Positions 12,872-22,464 of a DNA stretch of 64,000 nucleotides are shown here, one piece after another. The notes under the pieces are model-generated. The model did no database searches. It had not been told where the DNA came from and saw nothing but the letters and a program-made list of their open reading frames with translations. Each line of letters starts with the position of its first letter. The stretch's first letter is position 1. This DNA comes from Bettongia penicillata ogilbyi. Its lineage: Eukaryota > Chordata > Mammalia > Diprotodontia > Potoroidae. A program made the translations under genes and the position numbers. Location of the stretch: assembly GCA_023548195.1 (NCBI GenBank), contig JAJHZJ010000076.1:62001-126000 (forward strand). Reading direction: 5' to 3'.

Positions 12872-13724
12872 TTTCCCAGCCAGTTACTTGACTTCTGAGA
12901 TTCCTTTCCACCCCCGCCTGGATCTGCCCAGTTAGTGCTTGGCCTCTGAGATTTAAATGGGCTTTCCTCCTGCCGGCTGTCAATCAGTGAGCTTTAGTTC
13001 AGGTGCTGGGGTGGGGGCAGGGCCGCTTCCCAGGCTCAGATCCCTCAGGGGCTTTATGTAGAGACTTTCAGGAATGGAGCGGGTGGGGGCGGGGTGGGGG
13101 GCCCACCTCCCAAGCTCAGTTCCCTCCGGGGCTTTAAGCAGAAGCCTTCAGTAATAGATAGGGGCGGGGGCAGGGCCGTCTCCCAGGCTAGCTCCCTCAG
13201 GTTTTATGCAGGAATCTTCCGTAATGAAGATCCTGCCTGCTGCTGGGGGATTCCTGAGTCCCAGTACGCTGCTGCTTCAGCCACCACCCACACCTCTGCC
13301 TCCACCGCTTCCTGCCCCCGTCTCTGCCGCCACTGCTTCCTCCCGAGGGGGCCCGAGTCACGGAGACGCCCTGCTCCCCCTCTCCTCCAGCTCGGTCTTC
13401 TCTCTCACTGACCTGTAGCTTCTGTGGGCGGAGGGACTTTCCTGGCTGCCGGAGCTTCCGTCTCTGAAGCCTGCTCGGATCAGCTTCTCTGGTGCCGTGG
13501 CCAGGGCAGCGCTGGGTGTGGGGTCCACTTTCCGGGGTGCGACGGACCCTGGGGATGGGTCTCCAGCGCTCCCTGGAATGGAAATCTCTTCCACTCCGTT
13601 TCTGCACACCTTGTATTGACCCAGAAGTTATGGGGGACTCTTTTTACATTAATTCTATGGGCTTTGGTTTCAGAGCTCGTAAACGTGCATCCTTCTATTC
13701 CGCCATCTTGGCTCCGCCCCCTAG
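12872..13724 (-). promoter_or_regulatory. HAL1-b 5' UTR, GC-rich internal promoter region
   Basis: This 850-base region is much richer in G and C than its surroundings, with many CpG dinucleotides around 13080-13580. It precedes ORF1 and is expected to act as the element's own RNA polymerase II promoter, as in L1. It has homologous but more decayed versions in every other copy. It is not a host CpG island: the same sequence recurs at 53421-54168 and, in the other orientation, at 19109-19760. Confidence 0.65.
13700..13712 (-). promoter_or_regulatory. YY1-like motif at 5' end of HAL1-b
   Basis: The reverse complement reads GCCAAGATGGCGG within the first 25 bases of the element. The core AAGATGGC is the YY1 recognition core known from the start of human L1, where it sets the transcription start. 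The same motif, variably mutated, sits at the start of each HAL1 here (for example 19117-19128, 27597-27608, 54146-54157, 58078-58089). Function in this species is inferred. Confidence 0.55.
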
Positions 13725-13849
13725 TTTCAATTTTATTAATCTCTTCTTTGGTTTTCAGAAATTCTAATTAGATATTTAATTGGGGATTTTTAATTTGTTC
13801 TTTTCCTAGTTTTTTTTAGTTGCATGTTCAAATGATTGATCTCTTCTTT

Positions 13850-16800
13850 TAAAACAATATGTATAATTTATTTTTCAGTTTTCAGGATTCACTTCCACAA
13901 GAATCTGAATTTAAAAATTTCTCCCCATCTCTCTCTCACCCCAGGACAGCATTAACCCCATCTACCCTTGCATCCAATCTGTCTTAGCTTATTTTTGCTC
14001 TTCTTCTACTGTCCCCCTCCCCTCTAACAAAATTTGAGTTTCATACTCTCTCCTTTTCTCCCTCCCCATCCACCCTCATTGAGAAAACAAGCAATTCAAT
14101 GCATATCATGCATATGTAGCCATTCAAAACATTTCCATAATAGTTATGTTGCAAAAGACTAGCCTCATTACCTCCTGTCTTATCCTGCCCTCCAATTATT
14201 TTTTTAATATAAATTTATTTATTTAATTTTTATATTCATTTTCACAAGATTTTGGATTCCAAATTTTTTGCCCATATGTTCCCTCCCCCACCCCAATGCA
14301 CCAAGTATTTTAATTTCCACCAATCTGCCTCTCTTCTATCATCCCTGCCTTCCCTTGTCCCCATTTTCTCTTTTGCCCTGTAGGGCCAGATAACTTTCTA
14401 TTCCTCATTACCTGTATTTCTCATTTCCTTGTAGCAAGAACAACACTCAACAGTTGTTCCTAAAACTTTGAGTTCCAACTTCTCCCCATCCCTCCCTCCC
14501 CACCCATTCCCTTTGGGAAGGCAGGCAATTCAATATAGGTCATATCTGTGTAGTTTTGCAAATGACTTCCATAATAGTCATGTTGTGCAAGACTAACTAT
14601 ATTTCCCTCCATCCTATCCTGCCCCCATTGCTTCTATTCTCTCTTTTAATCCTGTCCATCCTCAAGAGTGTTGATTTCAAATTGCTCCCTCCTCCCATTG
14701 TCCTCTCTTCCATCATCCCTCCCACCCTGCTTATCCCCTTCTCCCCCACTTTCCTGTATTGTAAGATACATTTTCATACCAAAATGAGTGTGCATTTTAT
14801 TCCATCCTTCAGTTGAATGTGATGAGAGTAAACTTCTTGTTTTTCTCTCAATTCCCCTCTTTTTCCCTCCCCTAAAAATTTCCTGCCTGCCTCTTTTATG
14901 AGAGATAATTTTCCCTATTACATTTCTCCCTCTCTCCTCCCAATACATTTCTCTCTTACCGTTTACCTTCATTTTTTAAAGATATGATCCCATCCTATTC
15001 AATTCACTCTGTGCTCTCTGTCTCTGTGTGTGCATGCACATGTATATGTGTGTGTGCATGTGTTCGTGTGCATGTGTGTGTGTTTAATCCCTCCAACTAC
15101 CCAGATACTGAAAAGTTTTAAGAGTTACAAATATTGTCTTTCCATGTAGGAATGTAAACAGTTCAACTTTAGTAAGTCCCTTATGACTTCTCTTTGCTGT
15201 TTACCTTTTCATGCTTCTTCTCATTCTTGTGTTTGAAAGTCAAATTTTCTTTTCAGCTCTGGTCTTTTCATCAAGAATGTTTGAAAGTCCTCTGTTTCAT
15301 TGAAAGACCATATTTTCCCCTGAAGTATTATACTCAGTTTTGCTGAGGAGGTGATTCTTGGTTTAAGTCCTAGTTCCTTTGACTTCTGGAATATCCTATT
15401 CCACACCCTTCGATCCCTTAATGTAGAAGCTGCTAGATCTTGAGTTATCCTGATTGTGTTTCCACAATACTGGAATTGTTTCTTTCTAGCTGCTTGCAAT
15501 ATTTTCTCCTTGACCTGGGAATTCTGGAATTTGGCCACAATGTTCCTAGGAGTTTCTCTTTTTGGATCTCTTTCAGGCAGTGATTGGTGAATTCCTTGAA
15601 TACTTATTTTGCCCTCTTTTTCTAGAATATCAGGGCAGTTTTCCTTGATAATTTCATGAAAGATGATTTCTAGGCTCTTTTTTTGAATCATGGTTTTCAG
15701 ACAATCCCATAATATTTAAATTGTCTCTCCAAGTACTATTTTCCAGGTCAGTTGTTTTTCCAATGAGCAATTTCATATTGTCTTCTATTTTTTTCATTCT
15801 ATGGGTTTTGTTTTAAGTTTTTTTGGTTTTTCATAACGTTGTTAGCTTTCTTCTGCTCCATTCTAATTTTTTAAAGAGCTATATTCTTCAGTCAGTTTTT
15901 GAACCTGCCTTTCAATTTGGCCAATTCTGCTTTTTAAGATATTCTCTTCACTAGCTTTTTGGACCTTTTTTCCCATTTGGGTTAGTTTATTCTTAAAGGT
16001 GTTATTTTTCTCAGCATTTTTTGGTTCTCCTTTGGCAAACTGTTGGCATGTTTTTATGATTTTCTTTCATTGCTCTCATTTCTCTTCCCATTTTTCCTCC
16101 ACCACTCTTATTTGATGTTCACAATCCTTTTTGAGTTCATCCATGGCCTGAGACCATTGCATAATTTTTGGAGGCTTTGAATGTACAAACCTTGACCTTG
16201 CTGTCTTCTTATTATATACCTTGCTCCTTATCATCTGAAAGGGTGGAAGAAAATAAATTTGTGCCAGGAAAACAACCTCCTACAGTCTTATTTTTTCTTG
16301 TCTTTAACATTTTCTCAGCCAGTTACTTGACTTTTGAATCCTTTGTCAAATGGAGGTCATACTACTCTAGGGTTCAGAGGTTTTATACAGCTGTTCTCTG
16401 AGATATCTGTAGGGATTTGTAAGTTCTCAATTCATCAAAGGGGAGCAATCAAGGGAGATTATATTATTCCTCTCCTTGCCTGCACTCTGGTCTGTGATTA
16501 TTCAAAACACTCTTTTCTGACCTGGAACTGTGAGTAAGTTTCCCTCTGCATAGCTTCTACCAGCTCCACCACTCCAGTGACAGCAGTCCTCCTCACCCCT
16601 GGCCTGCCACTCAGGACTGAAAACCCGATAAGTTTCTCAATTCTCCCAGGGTCTTTAGGCAAAGGGTTCCAAAAGTGGAAATTGTTGTTACAGTGACTGC
16701 CCCTGTCCTGGGACTGGTATTGGTGCCAGACCAAGCTCCCTTCTCATCCCGGTCAAAGAGTTTTCTTACTGACTTTTGAAGCTGTGTTTGACATTTGTAC

Positions 16801-17098
16801 CTTAAGAAATCTAGAAACTGCAGTAGCTATTGGTGATTTTTTGCCCTGTAACCTGCTCCAGTCCTGTCCTACTATGTGGCCCAATCTGAGCTGAACTACT
16901 GTCTGAACCTGGTGAGACAGAACTTTCTTGTTGGCTTTCCAGGCTGTCCTTGGTGGGAAAATCTGTTTCACCCTGTCACTTTGTGGCATCTGCTGCTCTA
17001 GATTTTGTTTAAAGCCATTTTACAGGTATTTTAAGGGCTATGGGGAGAGAGCTAGAGCAGGTCCATCCTTCTACTCAACCATCATGACTCCAGCCCCT
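13850..17098 (-). mobile_element. HAL1-c, composite with two 3' ends inside one duplication
   Basis: Minus-strand HAL1 material enclosed by ATTGATCTCTTCTTT (13835-13849) and ATTGATCTCTACTTT (17099-17113), a 15-bp duplication with one mismatch. Inside are two 3' ends: an old one at 13850-14193 and a younger one starting with an A-rich tail at about 14195. From 14195 to about 15690 the sequence is close to the young copies (ORF1 C-terminal part open at 15221-15691). From there to 17098 (ORF1 N-terminal part and 5' UTR) it is strongly decayed, like 13850-14193. This looks like an old HAL1 that received a later 5'-truncated copy, with loss or conversion of part of the old sequence. Confidence 0.75.
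15221..15691 (-). pseudogene. HAL1 ORF1 C-terminal part (RRM and C-terminal domain)
   Basis: An open stretch of 156 codons matching residues about 213-370 of ORF1p. It includes IIFHEIIKENCPDIL, PKRETPRNIVAKF, KEKILQAARKKQFQYCGNT and RVWNRIFQKSKELGLKPRI, ending FDFQTQE and a stop. Here the codon corresponding to the premature stop of the copy at 11759-12871 is still arginine. The upstream coiled-coil half is destroyed by indels. The methionine at its start is not the natural start. Confidence 0.75.
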
Positions 17099-17665
17099 AT
17101 TGATCTCTACTTTCTCTGTTTTACTCACGTAAGCATTTAGAGATTCTAATATTCCCCTAAAAACTACTTTGGCTGCATCCCATAATTTTTGTATGTTGTC
17201 TCATCATTGCCATTCTCTTGGATCAATGATTGTTTATAGGATTGTTGTCATTTATTGTTTATTTAGGATTAAATTATTTAAGATTAGATTATTTAGTTTC
17301 TAATTTACTTTTAGTCTCTTTCCATGGTCCTTTATTACATGCAATGTTTTATTGCATCATGAACTGGAAAAGGATGCACTTAATATTCTGCCTTTCTGCA
17401 TTGAAGTATGAGGTTTTTATGTCCTAATATGTGATAAAATTTTGCATAGGTACCATGTAGTGCTGAAAAACAGGTATATTCCATGTGATTCAACATGGCA
17501 GAATAAACAATAAGCTGCCTGACCTTGAAAACCCCAAACAATATTTCCCCAGGAAAATCTTGGAATAGTGGAGCCAACAGAAAGTGTATGACAGTATTTT
17601 AGTGTGTCAGGGTAGGAGGATTATGGGGAGAGATCCACTTTAAAGTTAGGAGGAAGACAATCACG

Positions 17666-17899
17666 ATGAGCAGAAAATCAAAATACAAAAGCAAAGATCA
17701 TAAATTCTTAATATGGGGACAGGGACAATCAAAATACGAATTCAGAAAAGGACAGCATTGGCATTATACCCACATTGAAAACCTCAAAAAGGAATATGAA
17801 CTGTTCTCAATATTCTTAGAAGAGCTCAAGAAAGATTTCAAAAGTCAAATTAATGAGGAAGAAGTAAAAATTGATCAACCCTTTAAAAAATATAATTGA
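17666..17899 (+). pseudogene. L1 ORF1 N-terminal fragment
   Basis: 77 codons open from ATG. Near residues 50-70 it reads FLEELKKDFKSQI, the start of the ORF1p coiled coil also seen in the L1 ORF1s at 27752-27964 and 39232-39489. The N-terminal part before it, with KSKYKSK, is basic as expected. The sequence breaks off shortly after 17900 in an A run just before a HAL1 begins at 17943. Confidence 0.5.
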
Positions 17900-17942
17900 C
17901 AAAATGCAAAAAAAAAAAAGATGCACTAGATTTTCTGCTTAA

Positions 17943-19108
17943 GGGGGAAGAGCCAAAATGGTGGAGTAGAAAGAAGAACCTGTAGAAGTTCCCCCAATTA
18001 GCCCATAAAGTACCAGTAAAAAATGACTCTAAACAAATTCTAGAGCAGCTGAAGTCACAAAATAACAGAGTGAAAGAGACTTCCTGCCCAAGACAACCTG
18101 GAAGTTTGACAAGAAAGGTGTATCTCACTAGAGGCAGAGTGAAGAACAGCCCAGCATGAGCTGCAAGGCACAGAAGGCACAGGACCTAGAACAGACTTCA
18201 GGGAGCCATCAGCATTAGCAGTTTCCAGATTGCTCAACTCACAAATGCTGAAGCCAGCTTCAAAGATCAGTGAGAAGGTTCCTTCACACAGGAGAAGGGG
18301 ACATGGTCTGGCAGCAACTGCTGCAGGGGCAGTGTCCGTTTTTGGAGTGCTCCACCTAAAGCTTCTGTTGGAACTGAGCAGCTTCTCTAAATATTGGTCT
18401 GAGCTCAGCCTTGGGAACCTTTTGCTTAAAGCCCATGGGGAAATTGAACTACTGATCTGAATCTCAGGTCTGAACACTGGTGTTGTAGAACTGGAGGCGG
18501 TTGTGGAGAGGGAATTTTAATATCAGATTCTGGGCAGAAAAGCCAGGAGAGGAATTAGCTCCTTTCCCTTGATTGTGCCAACTTGGAGGAACTGAGAACT
18601 TACAGGTCCCCAGAATATACCCTCCTCTTGACAAAGGACTCAGAAGTCTAGCAACTGACTGGGAAAATGCCCCCAAAAAAGGAAAAAATAAGACTACAGA
18701 AGTTTACTTTCTTGGTGAACAGGTATTTTCTCCCATCCTTTTGGGATGAGGAAGAACAACGCATACCATTAGAGGAAATCAAGAGTTCTGCATCTAAAAC
18801 CTCCTAGATACATATGCAGTATTCTCAGGCCAGCGAAGAGCTCAAAAAGGAATTTGAAAATAAAACAAGATATGCGGAGAAAAATTGGGAAGAGAAATGA
18901 CAGCAATGCAAGAAGATCATAAAAATCAAGTCAACAGCTTAGTAAAGTAAGTCCAAAAAACAATGCTGAAGAAAATAACACCTTTAAAAATATGCTAACT
19001 CAATTGGCAAAAGAACTCCAAAAAGCCAATGAGGAGAAAAATGCTTCAAAAAACAAAATTAGCTAAATATAAACGGAACTTGAAAAGCTCACTAAAGAAA
19101 ATAATTCA
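17943..19108 (+). mobile_element. HAL1-d, 5' half only, plus strand
   Basis: Begins GGGGGAAGAGCCAAAATGG at 17943, a mutated HAL1 start. The 5' UTR runs to about 18667; the ORF1 start is at about 18668 (ATGCCCCCAAAAAAGG). The ORF1 coiled coil (ELKKEFENKTR-like, then VQKANEEKN-like) is readable in pieces to 19108. There another HAL1 begins, and the 3' half of this copy is not found on the far side. Many indels and stops mark it as old. Confidence 0.75.
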
Positions 19109-19116
19109 GGGGAGGA

Positions 19117-19128
19117 GCCAAGATGGCA
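19117..19128 (+). promoter_or_regulatory. YY1-like motif at 5' end of HAL1-e
   Basis: GCCAAGATGGCA, nine bases into the element. The core AAGATGGC is intact, whereas the neighbouring older HAL1-d start (17951-17964) has AAAATGGTGG at the same place. Inferred initiator-proximal site by analogy with human L1. Confidence 0.5.
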
Positions 19129-19759
19129 GAGTAGAAAGACTCACATTTGCTAGCTTCAAACCCACAACCCATAAATTTCCTGTGGAAAGAGCTCCCCACA
19201 AATTCTGGAGCAGTGCTGCACAGCAACACAGTGGAGGAGATTTCCATTCCAGAGAGACGTAAAAAACCAACCCGAAGACTTCGTCGCACACCAGACGATG
19301 GAGCCCAGCCTTGGCCACATGGCCCCAGGGGAGCAGATCCAAGCAGGCTTCAGGGATGGAATCTCCAGTGGCCTTGAGGGTCCCTCCACCCACAGGCACT
19401 CGAGGTCAGTGAGAGAGACTTCTGGGCTGGCTGAGAGGGAGCAGGGTGTGTCCATAACCCAGGTCCCCTCGGGAGGAAGCAGCAGAGGCAGTGGTGGCCA
19501 GGGACTCCTGGAGCAGACAGAAGCTCTGCTCCATTACTGAAGATCTCTGCATAAACACCCTGAGGGAACTGAGCCTGGGAGGCGGCCCTGCCCCCACCTG
19601 AGCACCAGAACTTAAGCTCACATTGGATAACAGCCATGTTTGGCCACTGAAAGCCCTGAGGCTGGGGAGCAGCATTTGAATCTCAGACCCCAAGCACTAG
19701 CTGGGCTTATCTAGGCAGTGGTGGAGAGGAATCTCAGAAGTCAAGAAACTGGCTGGGAA

Positions 19760-20861
19760 AAACCCAGAAAAGGGAAGAAAAATAAGACCATAGAAAGCTA
19801 CTTTCTTGGGGACTCTATGTTCCCGCCTTTCATTTCTGATGACAAGGAACAAGGCTTACCATCGGGGAAAAACATAGAAGTCAAAATCTCTTTATCCCAA
19901 ACATCCGAAATAGATATCCAATGGGCTCAGGCCATGAAAGAGCTCAGAAAGGATTTTGAAAATCAAATTAGACAGGTGGAGGATAAACTGGGAAGAGAAA
20001 TGAGAGAGATGCAAGAAAAGCATGAAAAACGGGTCAATATCTTGCTAAAGAAGACCCCCAAAAATGATGAAGAAAATAACACCTTGAAAAATAGGCTCAT
20101 TCAATTGGCAAAAGAGGTTCAAAAAGCCAATGAGGAGAAGAATGCTTTCAAAAGCAGAATTAACCAAATGGAAAAGGAGGTTCAAAAGCTCACTGAAGAA
20201 AATAGTTCTCTGAAAATTAAAATGGAACAGATGGAGTCTAATGACTTTCTGAGAAACCAAGAAATCACAAAACAAAACCAAAAGATTGAAAAAAATGGAA
20301 GAGAATGTGAAATATCTCATTGGAAAAACAACTGACCTGGAAAATAGATCCAGGAGAGACAATTTACAAATTATGGGACTACCTGAAAGCCATGATCAAA
20401 AAAAGGAGTCTAGACATCATCTTTCATGAAGTAATCAAGGAAAACTGCCCTGAGATTCTAGAACCAGAGGGCAAAATAAGTATTGAAAGAATCCCTAGAT
20501 CACTGCCTGAAAGAGATCCAAAAAGAGAAACTCCTAGGAACATTGTGGTCAAATTCCAGAATTCCCAGGTCAAGGAGAAAATCTTGCAAGCAGCTAGAAA
20601 GAAACAATTCCAGTATTGTGGAAATACAATCAGGATAACACAAGATCTAGCAGCTTCTACATTAAGGGATCAAAGAGTCTGGAATACGATATTCTAGAAG
20701 TCCCAGGAACTAGGACTCAAACCAAGAATCACCTACCCAGAAAAACTGAGTATAGTACTTCAGGGAAAAAATGGTCTTTCAATGAAATAGAGGACTTTCA
20801 AGCATTCTTGATGAAAAGACCAGAACTGAGAAGAAAATTTGAGTTTCAAACACAAGAATGA
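19760..20861 (+). pseudogene. HAL1 ORF1 protein, start lost and frame broken
   Basis: Encodes ORF1p with an intact coiled coil (about 19935-20290) and RRM/C-terminal domain (about 20340-20860), but in three pieces. The natural start codon is gone: the bases before CCCAGAAAAGGG read AAA instead of ATG. An extra A near 20290 shifts the frame after KIEKN. A CAG to TAG change in the FQKSQELG segment near 20695 adds a stop, and an A-run indel follows near 20767. Motifs visible: NIVVKFQNSQVKEK, AARKKQFQYCGNTIRITQ. The natural stop would be TGA at 20859-20861. Confidence 0.82.
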
Positions 20862-22321
20862 GAAAAAAAGCATGAAAAGGTAATCAGCAAAGAGAAGTCA
20901 TAAGGGACTTATCAAAGTTGAACTGTTTACATTCCTACATGAAAAGGGAATATTTGTAACTCTTGAAACTTTTCAGTATCTGGGTAGTTGGTGGGATTAC
21001 ACACACATACACACACACATACACACACATGCATGCACACACACATACAAACATGCATGCACATACACAGACAGAGAGCACAAAGTGAATTGAATAGGAT
21101 GGGACCATATCTTAAAAGAAATTAAGGTAAATGGTGAGAGAGAAATGTAGTGGGAGGAAAGAGGGTGAAATGGAATGGGGTAAATTATCTCTCATTCAAG
21201 AGGCAAGCAGGAGACTTTTTAGTGGAGAGAAAAAGAGGATAGCTGAGAAAAAAACAATAAGTTTACCCTCATCACATTCGACTAAAGGAAGGAATAAAAT
21301 GCACACTCATTTTGGTATGAAAACCTATCTTACAATACAGGAACTTGGGGGAAAAGGAGATAAGCAAGGTGGGGGTGATGATGGAAGGCAGGGCAATGGG
21401 AGGAGGGAGCAATTTGAAGTCAACACTTGGGGAGGCACAGGATCAAAAGACAGAATAGAAACAATGGGGGGCAGGATAGGATGGAGGGAAATACAGTTAG
21501 TCTTACACAACACGACTATTACCGAAGTCATTTGCAGAACTACACAGATATGGCCTATATTGAATTGCCTTCCTTCCCAAAGGGAATGGGTGGGGAGGGA
21601 GGGATGGGAAGTGTTTGGAACTCAAAGTTTTAGGAACAACTGTTGAGTATTGTTCTTGCCACTAGGAAATAAGAAATACAGTTAATGGGGAATAGAAAGT
21701 CATCTGGCCCTACAGGACAAAAGAGAAGATGGGGACAAGAGAAGGGAGGGATGATGGAAGAGAGTGCAGATTGGTGATCGGGAAAATTAAAATGCTCGGT
21801 GTATTGGCGTGGGTGGAGAGGATAAAAGGGGAGAAAATTTGGAACCCAAAATTTTATGAAAATGAATGTAAAAAGTAAAATAAATAAATGTATATTTAAA
21901 AAAAATCTGAGAAATATAACTTTATTATGATATTTAAAGGGGATATAGAATGACAAAGTGTGTGAATATAAATTAACTGATGTGATGATAACAACCTAAC
22001 TAAAGGGTGCAAAGGGATTGTATTAGGAGATGAGGAAAGAAGGAGGCAGAAAAAGATAAAGTATATCACATGAAGAGGTGCAGAAACATATTGCAGTAGA
22101 GAGAAAGAAGGGAGAGAGAGGAACATTTTTTCAACTTAACTCTCATAGAATTTGGTTCAAGGAGGAAATTACATAGTCAGTTAAGTATAGAAATCTAACT
22201 TCCATTCAGACAGGAGGGAAAAGAGGGAGGAAAATGGAGGTCATTAGAAGGGAGAAAAGTCGTAGTAAGGGAAGAGGGAAAGAAAAGGTAGGAGGATTAA
22301 GAGAAGAGAGAGAAGAATGAG

Positions 22322-22464
22322 GGAGAGTGCATCTCACTCATATTGACAGTTATTCTTCTGTGGAGGGAAAGGAGAAATAAAAACAAAAAGTGGCAAGCAA
22401 ATAGGGTGGAGGGAAAGACAGAGATACAAAGAATAACTGTCAATATGAGTGAGATGCACTCTCC
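22322..22464. repeat. Perfect 36-bp inverted repeat with 71-bp spacer
   Basis: The arm 22322-22357 is the exact reverse complement of 22429-22464. The right arm is ordinary L1 ORF2 N-terminal sequence (it encodes ITVNMSEMHSP in frame with the ORF2 start region). The left arm lies in the spacer just upstream and so is the added copy. Both arms match without a mismatch although the surrounding L1 has accumulated many changes. Confidence 0.95.

Larger units (their letters stand above)
10730..13724 (-). mobile_element. HAL1-b, full length with 13-bp duplication, nested in L1-A
   Basis: Complete minus-strand HAL1 of about 3.0 kb. It is flanked by the 13-bp direct repeat TTTCAATTTTATT at 10717-10729 and 13725-13737. 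Order on the minus strand: 5' UTR (12872-13724, GC-rich), ORF1 (11759-12871), spacer with a TG microsatellite (11578-11640), 3' region and A-rich tail at 10730-10770. There is no ORF2 or trace of it. This is one of the least decayed copies in the window, and its ORF1 is almost open. The host L1 reads straight through once this copy is removed. Confidence 0.92.
6304..17490 (-). mobile_element. L1 element A, minus strand, split by three insertions
   Basis: A 5'-truncated L1 in four L1 segments: 6304-8801, 10063-10716, 13738-13834 and 17114-17490. Read on the minus strand these give the ORF2 endonuclease C-terminus (17114-17490), RT region (10063-10716, 13738-13834), the ORF2 C-terminal region and the 3' UTR (6304-8801). 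Collinearity with the more complete L1 at 33755-40490 shows they are one element; for example 10100-10400 matches 36260-36520. The frame has many stops. Inserted pieces are L1-B (8809-10055), HAL1-b (10730-13724) and HAL1-c (13850-17098), each with a readable duplication. The 5' limit near 17490 is where homology to the endonuclease stops. Confidence 0.8.
19109..21904 (+). mobile_element. HAL1-e, full length, plus strand
   Basis: Complete HAL1 in plus orientation, about 2.8 kb. It starts GGGGAGGAGCCAAGATGGC at 19109, has the 5' UTR to about 19760, ORF1 at about 19760-20861, a CA microsatellite spacer at 21001-21070, and a tail ending AAATAAATAAATG plus an A run at about 21885-21904. It is inserted exactly in the coiled-coil part of HAL1-d. 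I cannot read a clear target-site duplication, because the right flank is L1 spacer rather than the remainder of HAL1-d; a deletion may have accompanied or followed insertion. Confidence 0.88.

Noticed and set aside
12960..13620. GC-rich block as a host gene CpG island or first exon
   Set aside because: The same sequence recurs in the 5' UTR of several HAL1 copies in both orientations, inside a target-site duplication.
13094..13771. Overlapping Pro/Ser/Arg-rich frames on both strands
   Set aside because: GC-rich HAL1 5' UTR has few stops; the frames are not conserved between copies (compare 53488-54185 and 19092-19693).
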